Origin: Shewanella eurypsychrophilus
GTDB taxonomy: Bacteria > Pseudomonadota > Gammaproteobacteria > Enterobacterales > Shewanellaceae
Assembly: GCF_007004545.3 (NCBI RefSeq)
Contig: NZ_CP045503.2
Span: forward strand, 2,326,501 to 2,390,500
Length of the DNA: 64,000 nt
Direction of reading: 5' to 3'
The notes beneath the pieces are model-generated. The model was not told the origin of the DNA. It searched no databases and saw nothing but the letters and a program-made list of their open reading frames with translations. Shown here piece by piece: positions 25,630-36,167 of this stretch; within the stretch, counting starts at the first letter, position 1; every line of letters starts with the position of its first letter. The translations under genes and the position numbers were made by a program.

Positions 25630-27702
25630 TTATTTAACCCGCATACCAGGCTGTGCACCTTCATGGGGCTCTACAATCCAAAGATCTTTCTTACCAGGAC
25701 CTGCAGCAATGACCATGCCTTCAGATATTCCGAAGCGCATCTTACGTGGTGCAAGGTTAGCAACCATGACAGTGAGCTTGCCTTCAAGATCTTCTGGAGC
25801 ATAAGCAGACTTGATCCCCGCAAATACCTGTTTAGTCTCGCCGCCTAAATCGAGCTGAAGTTTAAGTAGCTTGTTAGCTTCAGGAACATGTTCGGCTTTT
25901 GCGATACGCGCAATACGCAGATCAATTTTGGCAAAATCTTCGAAGCTTATCTCTTCTGAAATTGGATCAAGTGCTAACTGATCTACATCGGTCATATCTG
26001 TGACAGTCTCAGTTTCGACTTGCTCTGATTTTGTTATTTGTGGTTGTAATGGCACTAAATTTTCTTTTGATGCATCGATAATCGCCTCGATACTTTTCAT
26101 ATCAATACGCTGCATCAAGGCTTTGAATTTTGCGATTTCATGACCGGTAAGATCGGCATGCAAGTTATCCCACGTGAGTGGGAATTGCAGAAATGCTTCA
26201 ACATCATCAGCCAATTTAGGTAGCACAGGCTTTAGATAAGTAACCAGAATACGGAACAGGTTAAGTGCATTAGAGCAAACCTGGTGGGCTTCTTCCTGCT
26301 TATCTTCTTGTTTGATCAACTGCCAAGGCGCAGCATCTGCAACATAAGCGTTGGCCATATCGGCTAATGCCATGATTTCACGCATTGCTTTACCAAACTC
26401 ACGTGACTCATATAGGACTTCAATGGTTTCTTGCTTAGCTAGAAATACTTGTTCAAGCGTAGTGTCACTCACTTTCGCTAACTTGCCATCGAAACGCTTG
26501 CTGATAAAGCCTGCTGTACGAGATGCAAGGTTTACCAATTTACCGACTAAATCCGAGTTAACGCGCTGGGCAAAGTCTTCAAGGTTCAGATCGAGGTCGT
26601 CGATACGGTTACTGAGCTTAGCGGCGTAGTAATAACGTAAGTATTCAGGGTCTAAATTATCAAGGTAAGTACGTGCCTTGATAAAGGTACCTTTTGACTT
26701 AGACATCTTAGCGCCATTAACTGTCACATAACCGTGGGCATAGACATTAGTAGGCTTACGGTAACCCGCACCTTCTAACATTGCTGGCCAGAATAGGCTG
26801 TGGAAGTTAACGATATCTTTACCGATGAAGTGATAAACCTCTGCGGTAGAGTCTTTGGCCCAGAAATCATCAAAGTTGAGATCTTCGCGCTTATCACAAA
26901 GGTTCTTGAATGAACCCATGTAGCCGATCGGTGCATCTAGCCATACATAGAAGTACTTGCCAGGCGCATCTGGGATCTCAAAGCCAAAATAAGGTGAATC
27001 ACGGCTGATATCCCATTGTTTCAGTCCTTGATCGAACCATTCAGCCAGTTTATTGGCAATCTCATCTTGCAGGGCACCAGAGCGAGTCCATTCTCTTAAC
27101 ATGCCTTCAAATGCGGGTAGGTCGAAGAAGAAGTGCTCAGAATCTTTCATCACTGGTGTGGCACCAGAAACTGCAGATTTTGGGTCGATCAAATCAGTAG
27201 GATTATATGTGGCACCACAGTTGTCACAATTATCACCGTATTGGTCTTCGCTCTTACACTTAGGGCAGGTGCCTTTAACGAAACGATCGGGTAAGAACAT
27301 CGACTTTTCAGGGTCAAATAGCTGTGAAATTGTGCGTGTCTTTATGTAGCCTGAATCGCGTAGTTTTAGATAAATTTCGCTCGATAGTTCACGATTCTCT
27401 ACACTGTGAGTACTGTGGAAATTATCGAATTGAATATTAAAGTCAGCAAAATCCTGTTGATGCTCTTTATTGACTTGAGCAATCATCTCTTCAGGCTCAA
27501 TACCTAATTGCTGGGCCTTGAGCATGATTGGCGTACCATGGGCATCATCTGCACAAATATAGTGACATTCATGACCACGAAGTTTTTGATATCGTGACCA
27601 GATGTCAGTCTGGATATATTCGAGCATATGGCCCAAATGTATCGGTCCGTTAGCGTATGGTAGTGCACTCGTGACGAGGATTTTTCGTTGTGAATTTGCC
27701 AT
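25630..27702 (-). CDS. metG: methionyl-tRNA synthetase
   Basis: A 690-residue class I synthetase that charges tRNA-Met. The HIGH motif is HLGH at residues 22-25 and KMSKS is in [12 protein letters not shown]. The zinc knuckle is CPKC...[10 protein letters not shown]. The C-terminal ~110 residues form the tRNA-binding/dimerisation OB domain ([26 protein letters not shown]). Length and architecture match the long E. coli form. It is divergent from apbC, the usual arrangement in gammaproteobacteria. Confidence 0.98.
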   Translation of the reverse strand: MANSQRKILVTSALPYANGPIHLGHMLEYIQTDIWSRYQKLRGHECHYICADDAHGTPIMLKAQQLGIEPEEMIAQVNKEHQQDFADFNIQFDNFHSTHSVENRELSSEIYLKLRDSGYIKTRTISQLFDPEKSMFLPDRFVKGTCPKCKSEDQYGDNCDNCGATYNPTDLIDPKSAVSGATPVMKDSEHFFFDLPAFEGMLREWTRSGALQDEIANKLAEWFDQGLKQWDISRDSPYFGFEIPDAPGKYFYVWLDAPIGYMGSFKNLCDKREDLNFDDFWAKDSTAEVYHFIGKDIVNFHSLFWPAMLEGAGYRKPTNVYAHGYVTVNGAKMSKSKGTFIKARTYLDNLDPEYLRYYYAAKLSNRIDDLDLNLEDFAQRVNSDLVGKLVNLASRTAGFISKRFDGKLAKVSDTTLEQVFLAKQETIEVLYESREFGKAMREIMALADMANAYVADAAPWQLIKQEDKQEEAHQVCSNALNLFRILVTYLKPVLPKLADDVEAFLQFPLTWDNLHADLTGHEIAKFKALMQRIDMKSIEAIIDASKENLVPLQPQITKSEQVETETVTDMTDVDQLALDPISEEISFEDFAKIDLRIARIAKAEHVPEANKLLKLQLDLGGETKQVFAGIKSAYAPEDLEGKLTVMVANLAPRKMRFGISEGMVIAAGPGKKDLWIVEPHEGAQPGMRVK

Positions 27703-27863
27703 CTTGTCTCTGAATCAGTTTAGGGCCCATAAATAATGGCATAGATACTAACCGATCCTTGCAAGAGTTTCATTAAAAGGTGATTTAAGTGGGTTAAATC
27801 TACACGAATATTTGTGCTGTTTTCTGGTACACTTGGTCAAATTTTTTATAGGGGGTGGCACTT

Positions 27864-28979
27864 TTGTCTTCAGCTTCTCAACATTACCGTCTTAGCGACG
27901 ATCTTCTCGGGCCAGTTTTGGCTATTTTAGATGCTCATCAAGATCCATATTTGGCACAAGGTTTGGTCAGTGCGGGTTGTGTTAATAAACTCGATATTGA
28001 GGGGAAACGTTTGCTACTTGGACTGGTTTACCCCTATCCCTGTATGACTCAATACCGAGACACTGTGATGACGGTGACGAAAGCTTTAGCTGTGCTGGAT
28101 GCTATCGATGAAGTCGAGTGTGAAATTGATTTCCAACCTGCAACCATTTCAGCGCTAAGTGCTGTTGACCCTCTCCCCAATGTGAAACAAATCATTGCAG
28201 TTGCGTCTGGTAAAGGTGGTGTAGGTAAATCAACTACAGCAGTCAACCTGGCGTTAGCTTTGGCTGCCGAAGGCGCGAAAGTTGGCATACTCGATGCCGA
28301 TATATACGGACCTTCGATTCCACTCATGTTGGGTGTGACCGATTTTAAGCCTGTTTCACCAGACGGTAAAATGATGACGGCTGCAGAAGCTCATGGCATC
28401 ACAGCTCAATCAATCGGCTTTATGTTAGGCCAAGATGAAGCGGCTGTTTGGCGTGGACCTATGGCGGCAGGAGCATTGGCACAACTCCTTAGTGAAACTC
28501 AATGGCCTGAACTTGATTATATGGTTATCGATATGCCACCAGGAACTGGTGATATTCAGCTGACCTTGTCTCAAAAAGTACCGGTTACAGGTGCTGTTGT
28601 GGTGACAACTCCACAGGATATTGCGCTAGCGGACGCTAAAAAAGGCGTTAGCATGTTCCAAAAGGTGAATATTCCTGTGTTAGGCATCGTTGAGAATATG
28701 AGTTTTCACGTCTGTACCGAATGTGGTCATAAAGAGCATCCATTTGGCAGTGACGGTGGCCGTAAAATGGCAGAACGCTACCAGGTGCCACTATTAGGTG
28801 AGTTACCGCTTAAGCTTAATATACGTGAAGATGTGGATAATGGTGTGCCTACAGTTGTTGCCGACCCCGATGGTGAAGTGGCTGCTATTTATCGTGATAT
28901 CGCCCGCAGAGTCGGCGCTCAATTAGCGCTTACGCAAGTCACTCCAAGTGTATCTATTAATATTTCAGAAGACGAATAA
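27864..28979 (+). CDS. apbC: iron-sulfur cluster carrier ApbC/Mrp
   Basis: A 371-residue P-loop ATPase that binds and passes on Fe-S clusters. An N-terminal MIP18-like domain is followed by a deviant Walker A, ASGKGGVGKST, near residue 114. IDMPPGTGD is Walker B, and FHVCTECGHKEHPFG is the C-terminal CxxC that holds the bridging cluster. I use TTG at 27864, which has AGGGGG 8 nt upstream, in preference to GTG at 27855, which would overlap that site. The first gene of a run with udk. Confidence 0.95.
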   Translation: MSSASQHYRLSDDLLGPVLAILDAHQDPYLAQGLVSAGCVNKLDIEGKRLLLGLVYPYPCMTQYRDTVMTVTKALAVLDAIDEVECEIDFQPATISALSAVDPLPNVKQIIAVASGKGGVGKSTTAVNLALALAAEGAKVGILDADIYGPSIPLMLGVTDFKPVSPDGKMMTAAEAHGITAQSIGFMLGQDEAAVWRGPMAAGALAQLLSETQWPELDYMVIDMPPGTGDIQLTLSQKVPVTGAVVVTTPQDIALADAKKGVSMFQKVNIPVLGIVENMSFHVCTECGHKEHPFGSDGGRKMAERYQVPLLGELPLKLNIREDVDNGVPTVVADPDGEVAAIYRDIARRVGAQLALTQVTPSVSINISEDE

Positions 28980-28988
28980 GGTTTTAGC

Positions 28989-29624
28989 ATGAATTCTCAG
29001 TGTGTCATTATCGGTATCGCAGGGGCGTCAGCTTCAGGAAAAAGTTTAATTGCGAAAACCATTTACGAAGAATTATGCCGAGATTTAGGTACAGATCAAA
29101 TAGGAGTCATTGCTGAAGATGCCTACTATAAAGATCAGAGCCATATGTCTATGGATGAGCGTGTTCTCACTAATTACGATCATCCTAAAGCGTTAGATCA
29201 CGAGCATTTGTGTTGTCATCTTAGAGCGCTTAAATCTGGTGAAGCCGTAGAGATCCCTCAGTACAGCTATAACGAACATACACGTATGGCTGAAACGATC
29301 ACTATGACGCCTAAAAAGGTGATCATCCTTGAAGGTATTTTGCTGCTTACTGATCCTAATTTACGTGAGCTCATGGATGCTAGCGTATTTATGGATACGC
29401 CATTGGATATCTGTTTTATGCGCAGATTATCCCGTGATGTAGCCGAGAGAGGACGTACCATGGAGTCTGTGATGTCACAGTATACTGAAACTGTGCGTCC
29501 CATGTTCCTGCAGTTTATTGATCCTTCGAAGCAATACGCTGATATTATCGTCCCTCGCGGTGGTAAAAACCGTATCGCAACAGATATTTTAAAGGCTAGA
29601 ATTCAACATCTTTTAGCTAAATAA
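28989..29624 (+). CDS. udk: uridine kinase
   Basis: A 211-residue cytosolic kinase converting uridine and cytidine to UMP and CMP in pyrimidine salvage. P-loop: GASASGKS near residue 11. Substrate motifs: [11 protein letters not shown] and [10 protein letters not shown], with [13 protein letters not shown] as the lid. It begins 9 bp after apbC, so they are probably co-transcribed. Another pyrimidine salvage gene, cdd, lies far away at the other end of the window. Confidence 0.97.
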   Translation: MNSQCVIIGIAGASASGKSLIAKTIYEELCRDLGTDQIGVIAEDAYYKDQSHMSMDERVLTNYDHPKALDHEHLCCHLRALKSGEAVEIPQYSYNEHTRMAETITMTPKKVIILEGILLLTDPNLRELMDASVFMDTPLDICFMRRLSRDVAERGRTMESVMSQYTETVRPMFLQFIDPSKQYADIIVPRGGKNRIATDILKARIQHLLAK

Positions 29625-29743
29625 CCCGCTCAAAAGAGCTGCCCTACAAACGGCTTAACTCACGTAAATTTAAATATATAGATAAGTGAGATAACGCATA
29701 GTCAAGATAACTAAGGGCTCTTAGTGGTTATCCAAAACATAAT

Positions 29744-30574
29744 ATGGATAATAATCTAATGCCAAAAGTTTGGGTAAATGGTGAACGACACCATCGACTT
29801 GATCCCCTAGACCGCGGTTTAGCCTACGGTGATGGGCTATTCGCGACGATGCGGATAGTTAATGGGAGCATCGCCTTTTTATCTGAACACCTAGTACGTC
29901 TTAGTCAAGGTGCTAAACGTCTTGGCATGCCTTGGTCTGCATCGAATCAATTAGTATTACAGCTCGAAGAATTAGCGGGTGTCGAAACTCGTGGCTGTAT
30001 TAAATTATTGCTGTCGCGAGGGTGCGGCGGGCGAGGTTATGCTGCCCCTGAATTCTGTGATGTTACGGAAGTGGTATCAGTTCATGGTTTTCCTCGTCAT
30101 TATAAGCATTGGCAGCAAGCTGGAATAGCCATTACGACTTCACCAATTAGGCTTTCAACACAGCCAAGATTAGCGGGTATCAAGCACCTCAATCGGCTAG
30201 AGCAGGTGTTGATTAAATCTGAACCTATCGTTGAGGGTTATGATGATTGGCTGGTTTTAGATGCTAGAAATGACGTCGTTGAATCTTCCATGGCCAATCT
30301 ATTTTTTGTTAATGGAACCCAGGTAGTGACTCCCTCTATGTCATTATCTGGTGTGGCAGGGATCATGAGAGAGCAGATGATTTATGCTCTTATCGATTTA
30401 GGCTTTGAGCTAGAAGCTAGGCCTATTGCTCATTCTGGTTTGTCACAATTTCAACATGCTTTTATGACGAACAGTCTGATAGGACTCATTGATATAAATA
30501 AAATCGATGATCTTGACTATGCTCAAGCACCATTCACTCAAACGCTAAGGCGAAATTTGCACCTAATATTATGA
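29744..30574 (+). CDS. pabC: aminodeoxychorismate lyase
   Basis: A 276-residue fold-type IV PLP enzyme that makes p-aminobenzoate from 4-amino-4-deoxychorismate for folate. The PLP lysine is about K147 in GIKHLNRLEQVL. LSRGCGGRGYA and ESSMANLFFV are family motifs. The start may be 29744 or 29759 (MPKVWVNGE); neither has a good ribosome site, and the second gives spacing nearer E. coli. The TGA overlaps the mltG ATG. In E. coli this gene follows fabF, but here the fab operon is 24 kb away. Confidence 0.93.
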   Translation: MDNNLMPKVWVNGERHHRLDPLDRGLAYGDGLFATMRIVNGSIAFLSEHLVRLSQGAKRLGMPWSASNQLVLQLEELAGVETRGCIKLLLSRGCGGRGYAAPEFCDVTEVVSVHGFPRHYKHWQQAGIAITTSPIRLSTQPRLAGIKHLNRLEQVLIKSEPIVEGYDDWLVLDARNDVVESSMANLFFVNGTQVVTPSMSLSGVAGIMREQMIYALIDLGFELEARPIAHSGLSQFQHAFMTNSLIGLIDINKIDDLDYAQAPFTQTLRRNLHLIL

Positions 30575-31578
30575 AAAAAATAATGATTGCGCTTATAGCG
30601 ACTTGTTTTACCTTACTGACCTTAGCTGGTGGCGTGGGGATATGGGGCTATAAAGTAGTTTCTGATTTTGCAACTTCAACATTGAATACGTCGGAGTCGC
30701 AGGAGTTAGTGCTTAAAAGAGGCACTTCGTTTTCTTATCTTGTGTCTACCTTAGAGCAAAGGGATCTGATCACTGACGGCTGGAAGCTAAAAGCCTTAGT
30801 CAAATTGAAACCAGAACTTGCTAAGATCCGCTCAGGTTTCTATGAAATACATCCTGGCGAGTCTGTTACTCAGCTTTTAACCAAACTCATTAAGGGGGAG
30901 GAAAAGGTGTTTAGTGTTACCTTAATCGAAGGGCAAAGCATTAAAGAGTGGAAGCAAGTGCTAAAAGCATTAGCACATAGCCAGTTCGATGAAAATGTGT
31001 TTGATCTGGTCTTGCAAGAAAATGGTGATGAGTCGGGTTTACCCGAAGGTAAATTCTATCCTGATACCTATCACTATGTTGCTGGTGACAATATAAAATC
31101 TATTGTGCAGCAGAGTTATAAGAAAATGCTACAAGAGCTCGATGCTGCCTGGGCACTACGTGCTGAAGACTTGCCATTAACGTCTCCTTATGAGTTACTG
31201 ATCATGGCATCTATTATTGAGAAAGAGACCGGTAAGGCCAGTGAGCGCCCTTGGATTTCTGCAGTTTTTGCCAATAGACTGAATAAAGGCATGCGACTAC
31301 AAACTGATCCGACAGTTATCTACGGCATGGGGGACAGCTATAAAGGTAACATAACCCGCAAAGCCCTGCGTGAACATACCCCATTCAATACCTACCGTAT
31401 CAACGGATTAACACCGACACCCATTGCAGCGCCTAGTGGGGCTTCTTTAATTGCCGCAGCCCAGCCCGCTGACGTGCATTACCTGTATTTTGTGTCGAAA
31501 AATGACGGTAGTCATGTGTTTTCCAAAACGTTAACTGAGCACAATCGTGCCGTCAATAAATACCAGAGAAATCGATGA
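30571..31578 (+). CDS. mltG: endolytic peptidoglycan transglycosylase MltG
   Basis: A 335-residue inner-membrane protein (YceG family) that cuts nascent glycan strands. One N-terminal helix ([23 protein letters not shown] begins it) is followed by a LysM-like region and the catalytic YceG domain. The catalytic Glu is about E217 in [28 protein letters not shown] and [16 protein letters not shown] are signature blocks. It overlaps both pabC and tmk by 4 bp (ATGA), indicating tight translational coupling. Confidence 0.96.
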   Translation: MKKIMIALIATCFTLLTLAGGVGIWGYKVVSDFATSTLNTSESQELVLKRGTSFSYLVSTLEQRDLITDGWKLKALVKLKPELAKIRSGFYEIHPGESVTQLLTKLIKGEEKVFSVTLIEGQSIKEWKQVLKALAHSQFDENVFDLVLQENGDESGLPEGKFYPDTYHYVAGDNIKSIVQQSYKKMLQELDAAWALRAEDLPLTSPYELLIMASIIEKETGKASERPWISAVFANRLNKGMRLQTDPTVIYGMGDSYKGNITRKALREHTPFNTYRINGLTPTPIAAPSGASLIAAAQPADVHYLYFVSKNDGSHVFSKTLTEHNRAVNKYQRNR

Positions 31579-32207
31579 ACAGAGATAACAAGAGTAAATT
31601 TATTGTAATAGAAGGACTAGAAGGTGCAGGGAAATCAAGCGCTATCTCTCTGGTTGGTGATTTTATAGAAAAACACATAGGCCAAGCTCCGGTCTGTACG
31701 CGAGAGCCTGGTGGTACACCGCTGGCAGAGCGTATCCGAGATCTGGTCAAGATTGCCGACGACAGTGATCCATTATGCGATGAAGCTGAATGTTTGCTGC
31801 TTTATGCAGCCAGAGCCCAGCTTGTTGCTAATGTGATTAAACCAGCCCTTGAACGTGGCGATTGGGTACTCGGCGACAGACACAATTTATCCTCTTTGGC
31901 CTATCAAGGTGGCGGCAGAGGATTGATGACATTGGTTAATGTTGTTAGCCAAGCGACCTTAGGTGATTTCAAACCAGATTTAACGATCTATTTAGATATT
32001 GACCCTGAACTTGGTCTCCAAAGAGCCGCAAATCGTGGCGAGCTAGATAGGATTGAAAAACAAGCACTAGATTTTTTTGAGCGTGCCCGCGCAACGTTCT
32101 TATCTTTAGCGGCTGACGATGACAGCATTGCTGTTATCGATGCAAGTCAGACAATGGCAGAGGTTCATAAAGATATTCTTGCCCTGTTACAATCTCAGGA
32201 GTGGTAA
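31575..32207 (+). CDS. tmk: thymidylate kinase
   Basis: A 210-residue kinase that phosphorylates dTMP to dTDP for DNA synthesis. P-loop: [10 protein letters not shown] near residue 13. The DR(H/Y) motif is [16 protein letters not shown], and the lid region contains [11 protein letters not shown]. It sits in the pabC-mltG-tmk-holB-pilZ-tatD run, overlapping mltG by 4 bp and holB by 1 bp. Confidence 0.97.
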   Translation: MNRDNKSKFIVIEGLEGAGKSSAISLVGDFIEKHIGQAPVCTREPGGTPLAERIRDLVKIADDSDPLCDEAECLLLYAARAQLVANVIKPALERGDWVLGDRHNLSSLAYQGGGRGLMTLVNVVSQATLGDFKPDLTIYLDIDPELGLQRAANRGELDRIEKQALDFFERARATFLSLAADDDSIAVIDASQTMAEVHKDILALLQSQEW

Positions 32208-33121
32208 TGACGACGGTTCCTTGGCTCGTTAAGCCTATTAGTGAGTTCAGTCAACAGGCGAGAGCGGGCTTATTAGGTCACGCTTACCTTGTTGGTGTGC
32301 ATTCGGGCTATGGTGGTGAGTTACTTGCTTTGGGTATGGCTAAATCTGCTATTTGCCAAACATCGACTGAGCAAGGAGCATGTGGTTTTTGTAAGGCTTG
32401 TCAGCTAATGGAAGCGAATACGCATCCAGATTTTTATCACATTATTGCTGACGGTAATCAAATCAAAGTCGATCAAGTAAGGCAACTTTGCCAAAAGTTG
32501 ACTTCAACCTCCCAGCAAGGCGGGCGGCGCATTGCTGTGATCAGTCAATGTGAAAAGCTAAATCAAGCATCGGCAAACGCACTGCTAAAGACCTTAGAGG
32601 AACCAGGTAAAGATACCTTGTTAATCTTACAGTCAGATACGCCTGCCAGATTGATGGCTACAATTAAGAGTCGTTGTCAGTTAGTGCACTTTCAAATGCC
32701 ATCTATGACAGAGATCAGATCATTGTTAGCCACAGATGTTAATTCTGGCGCCGATGTGACTTGGTGTTTACCAGTTATGGGAGGGCCTATAGAGCTGGCT
32801 TCAGCACTAGAAAGCGGACGTTACGAGCAACTGCTACAATTTAGGAAAGACTGGGCTCAAAGTTTGTCCTCTGGTCACCTCTGTGCTAGTTTAATTAATG
32901 TGAATGAAAAGCAAGTTTCTGATGCACTTAAAGTTTTATACTTAATTTTAAGACAGAAATTAATCAAACAAACAGATTTAGATGCATTATTAAGAGTGAG
33001 AGTGACAGAGTTTGGGATGAAGGTTATGGATACTTATCATAAATTGAGTGTTATGCCGAACGTAAACTATTTAGCTCTTTTTAATAGTTTTGTCTTAGAA
33101 TATAACAGGTTAACGAGATAG
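32207..33121 (+). CDS. holB: DNA polymerase III delta-prime subunit
   Basis: A 304-residue clamp-loader subunit. The AAA+ core contains the four-Cys zinc module (CQTSTEQGACGFCKAC) and the SRC motif (KSRCQLVHF). The P-loop is degenerate, as normal for delta-prime. I chose the ATG at 32207, overlapping the tmk stop as TAATG, because AGGAG lies 5 nt upstream; a GTG two codons earlier has no such site. Confidence 0.95.
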   Translation: MTTVPWLVKPISEFSQQARAGLLGHAYLVGVHSGYGGELLALGMAKSAICQTSTEQGACGFCKACQLMEANTHPDFYHIIADGNQIKVDQVRQLCQKLTSTSQQGGRRIAVISQCEKLNQASANALLKTLEEPGKDTLLILQSDTPARLMATIKSRCQLVHFQMPSMTEIRSLLATDVNSGADVTWCLPVMGGPIELASALESGRYEQLLQFRKDWAQSLSSGHLCASLINVNEKQVSDALKVLYLILRQKLIKQTDLDALLRVRVTEFGMKVMDTYHKLSVMPNVNYLALFNSFVLEYNRLTR

Positions 33122-33128
33122 TCTTTTT

Positions 33129-33455
33129 ATGATAGACCTAGTTGTTAATTTTGATACCTTACATCAGCTATATCGTGCCTATATGCCGTTTATTAAGCCC
33201 GTGGGGCTGTTTATTGCGACGAGTGAGAGCCATTACCTAGGGCAAGATTTGATGATTGCTTATCAACTTCCAGGCTCAACCAATAAACATGAGTTCAAAG
33301 GCGTGGTCGTGTGGATCAACCCGCTGGGCGCATCTGGAGGCCGTCCCGTAGGGATTGGTATCAAGATATTATCTGATGCTGAAACTCACAAACATCATAT
33401 AGAAACGCTATTATCTGCTGAACTCGCCTCAGGCGATTTAACCTGCACCATGTAA
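33129..33455 (+). CDS. pilZ: PilZ-domain protein (type IV pilus PilZ)
   Basis: A 108-residue small protein with a PilZ fold (GLFIATSESHYLGQDLMIAYQLPGS, then GVVVWINPLGASGGRPVGIGIKI). In this genomic slot, between holB and tatD, the gene is the PilZ needed for type IV pilus assembly. The RxxxR and D/NxSxxG c-di-GMP motifs are not visible, consistent with PilZ proper, which does not bind c-di-GMP well. It begins 7 bp after holB. Confidence 0.92.
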   Translation: MIDLVVNFDTLHQLYRAYMPFIKPVGLFIATSESHYLGQDLMIAYQLPGSTNKHEFKGVVVWINPLGASGGRPVGIGIKILSDAETHKHHIETLLSAELASGDLTCTM

Positions 33456-33565
33456 TTTTCGTTATCCTGCATATTCATTTCCTTTCTGCGTGGATTTGAC
33501 CCGGCTCGTGTAGGTCTGTATTCTTTGTCTCCTTTTTTAGTGTTATTACCCTGCTGGAAACTCAC

Positions 33566-34354
33566 GTGCTCATTGACTCTCATTGCCATCTCGACCGTTT
33601 AAAAGCCGCGCCCGATCATCAGTCGCTCAAACAGATCATCAGCGATGCAAAAGCTCGGGATGTTGAATATTTCTTATGTGTGAATGTTCGTCAACAAGGC
33701 TTTCTCTCAATGAGGGATAAAATGGCCGAATTCGATCAAGTTTTTCTTTCGGCTGGCGTACACCCATTAGATGTCCAAGAAGGACTGAACACTGAAGAGC
33801 TCAATGAGTTTGTCAAAGAGCCTAAAGTGGTTGCGATTGGTGAAACCGGTTTAGATTACTTCTATGCCAATGAAACGAAGGCGTTGCAGCAGCAGTGTTT
33901 TGAGCAGCAAATTGAACTCGCGGTGCAAGTGAACAAGCCCCTTATCATTCACACTCGGGATGCCAGAGAAGATACACTGAACTTTTTAAAAAATGGCCAT
34001 GCTGATAACGTTGGTGGTGTGCTGCATTGTTTTACAGAGAGCTGGGAGATGGCTAAAGCAGCGCTTGACCTTGGTTTTTATATCTCAGTGTCAGGAATTG
34101 CTACATTTAAAAATGCGGGTGATTTAAGAACTGTAATGAGAAAGGTACCCAGAGACAGACTCTTGGTCGAAACAGACTCACCATATTTAGCTCCTGTACC
34201 ACACAGAGGTAAAGAGAATCAACCTGCTTATGTCCGTGATGTGGCAGAGTTTATCGCTGAGTTAAGAGGGGATTCTTATGAAGAGTTGGCTCAATATACC
34301 ACTGATAATTTCTTTAATTTATTTTCTGATGCTGCGAAACTCGTGGGCCGCTAA
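33566..34354 (+). CDS. ycfH: TatD-family metal-dependent deoxyribonuclease
   Basis: A 262-residue TIM-barrel hydrolase. Metal ligands visible: DSHCHLD near the start, GETGLDYFY (Glu), IHTRDA (His), LHCFTES (His) and ETDSPYLAP (Asp). It starts with GTG at 33566, needed to keep the LIDSHCHLD motif at the very N-terminus. A 110-bp gap separates it from pilZ. YcfH/TatD enzymes are 3'-5' exonucleases or D-aminoacyl-type hydrolases; the natural role is unsettled. Confidence 0.94.
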   Translation: MLIDSHCHLDRLKAAPDHQSLKQIISDAKARDVEYFLCVNVRQQGFLSMRDKMAEFDQVFLSAGVHPLDVQEGLNTEELNEFVKEPKVVAIGETGLDYFYANETKALQQQCFEQQIELAVQVNKPLIIHTRDAREDTLNFLKNGHADNVGGVLHCFTESWEMAKAALDLGFYISVSGIATFKNAGDLRTVMRKVPRDRLLVETDSPYLAPVPHRGKENQPAYVRDVAEFIAELRGDSYEELAQYTTDNFFNLFSDAAKLVGR

Positions 34355-34369
34355 TCTCAAAATTTAGGC

Positions 34370-34406
34370 AAAAAAAGACCCAAAACTATTCCGATTGTTT
34401 TGGGTC
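34370..34406 (-). terminator. rsmF terminator
   Basis: GACCCAAAAC (34377-34386) pairs with GTTTTGGGTC (34397-34406). On the minus strand the stem is followed by TTTTTTT, so it serves rsmF. On the plus strand there is no U-run for tatD. Confidence 0.78.
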
Positions 34407-34553
34407 AGGGGAATGGCTCTACCTAAAGAGCCGTGCGCTACTGTTGAGATCCTCATTAGGAATTAACTCTCTGGCTAATAGTGTAGTCGACAGAACTCAC
34501 TTGTAGCGTTTATGTGCGATATTTATAATGCACCTTTGTAACTAAATGTGTTT

Positions 34554-35987
34554 TTATGACGAGCTGGCGTCGGAATTAACAATCTTATCTCGCACTAAGT
34601 CTCTGGGTAAGTTGTTTTTCAAACGTTTACCTAAGTGCTTTGCTAGTCCCAATGGACTGCCGTGAATACTGACAATGACTTCACCTTGTGGTTTCAAACT
34701 CCCATCTAACGGTATATCCCTTCCCATCAGGTACTCAATGGCTTGTGCTTGGCTTAACTCATGATGGCTTAACTGCTTACTTAGGGCTTGAATAGCTTGA
34801 TGCTGTGCCTTGTAGCCATGTTTTAACTCATCGGCTAGCTTAATGCCTATTCGCTGAAAGCGCATCAAACCTATAAGTTGCTCCATCTGCTTTGGAAATA
34901 GCCAAAACTCCTTATCCCTCATCATAATCAAGCTTGTTGTAGGTAGGCTTATATCGAATGTACTTTTAAAGTAGTGCCTGAGTTCAGCATCAATTTTGTG
35001 TGGGGCTTTACTGAAAGGGAAATTCTTTTGTTTTTTAGGCTCAAGCTTTAGTCTTTCAATCGAGGCCGTTTTCTTTATCTTAGCGATAAAGAAACCTTCA
35101 CTGTCGTAAATTTGTGGCCAAACATGCAGAAATCCCTCTTCAGTGCAGGCCTTATCAGCATGTTCAAATAGGGAAGCAAGAGACTCGAACTCGACGGCCA
35201 GGGGATATTTTTCTTTTAAGTACTCACAGACTTGCTGATTCTCAAGGCGACTTAATGCACAGGTGGAATAGACCAATGTCCCACCGGGTTTCAGCGCTAG
35301 AAAAGCGGATTCAAGTAATGCTTTTTGGGTCTCTGCAATCTTGGTTATCTCATCGATATTCCAGCCGTTTAAAGCGCTAGGATCTTTTCTTATTGTGCCT
35401 TCACCGCTACAGGGGGCATCGAGTAAAATGGCATCAAAACGCTCAAATAGATATTCACCAAATACACGAGCGTCGAAATGGGTGAGGGCGCAATTACTCA
35501 CTCCCATGCGTTGAATATTGGCATGTAAGACTTTTACACGGCTTGAGGAGTATTCATTGGCAATTAATAAGCCTGAATTATCCATTAAGGCGGCCATTTG
35601 AGTCGTTTTAGAACCCGGAGCCGAGGCCATATCAAGTATAGTTAGATTATCTATTTCATTTAGCTGGGAAAATAGTGCTGTTGGTGGCAACATTGAGCTG
35701 GCTTCTTGGATATAAAAAAGACCTTGTAAATGCTCAACAGTGTTACCCAGTTGCACCTTATTTTCGAGATCGATCCAAAAGCCATCTTGGCACCAAGGGA
35801 TAGGTGTTAGTTTCCACCCTTTTGGCTCCATCAGCTCAATAAAGTGGACCGAAGAGATTTTTAGCGTATTGATTCGAATCGAAGCTCTCAGTGGGCGGGC
35901 ACTGTATTGAATAAAGTCGTCCATAGAAAGGTGCGAAGGCATGTCTTTGGCAATGCTGTCGAGAAAGTCTTGATTTAATTGAGCCAT
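34554..35987 (-). CDS. rsmF: 16S rRNA (cytosine-1407-C5)-methyltransferase
   Basis: A 477-residue SAM-dependent RNA m5C methyltransferase (YebU family; E. coli 479). The N-terminal part binds RNA; the catalytic core has the SAM motif DMASAPGSKTTQ and the two cysteines in LLDAPCSGEGTIRKDP and VYSTCALSRLENQQ. The C-terminal ~150 residues form the PUA-like extension typical of RsmF. It acts on the small subunit decoding region. Monocistronic. Confidence 0.95.
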   Translation of the reverse strand: MAQLNQDFLDSIAKDMPSHLSMDDFIQYSARPLRASIRINTLKISSVHFIELMEPKGWKLTPIPWCQDGFWIDLENKVQLGNTVEHLQGLFYIQEASSMLPPTALFSQLNEIDNLTILDMASAPGSKTTQMAALMDNSGLLIANEYSSSRVKVLHANIQRMGVSNCALTHFDARVFGEYLFERFDAILLDAPCSGEGTIRKDPSALNGWNIDEITKIAETQKALLESAFLALKPGGTLVYSTCALSRLENQQVCEYLKEKYPLAVEFESLASLFEHADKACTEEGFLHVWPQIYDSEGFFIAKIKKTASIERLKLEPKKQKNFPFSKAPHKIDAELRHYFKSTFDISLPTTSLIMMRDKEFWLFPKQMEQLIGLMRFQRIGIKLADELKHGYKAQHQAIQALSKQLSHHELSQAQAIEYLMGRDIPLDGSLKPQGEVIVSIHGSPLGLAKHLGKRLKNNLPRDLVRDKIVNSDASSS

Positions 35988-36167
35988 TTTTTAACCGTAG
36001 GTTATGCAAACGCTGACAGGCAGCGAATAATATTCGCAGGATTATATCACAGAGCCTAGCTGGGTGAGGCCTTGCTCATCACCGACAGTTTTATTATCGA
36101 ATTGCATTGTCAATTTTAACGACACGATTGATTAATATTTGTGGATTGATCATTTTAAGGAAGGTAT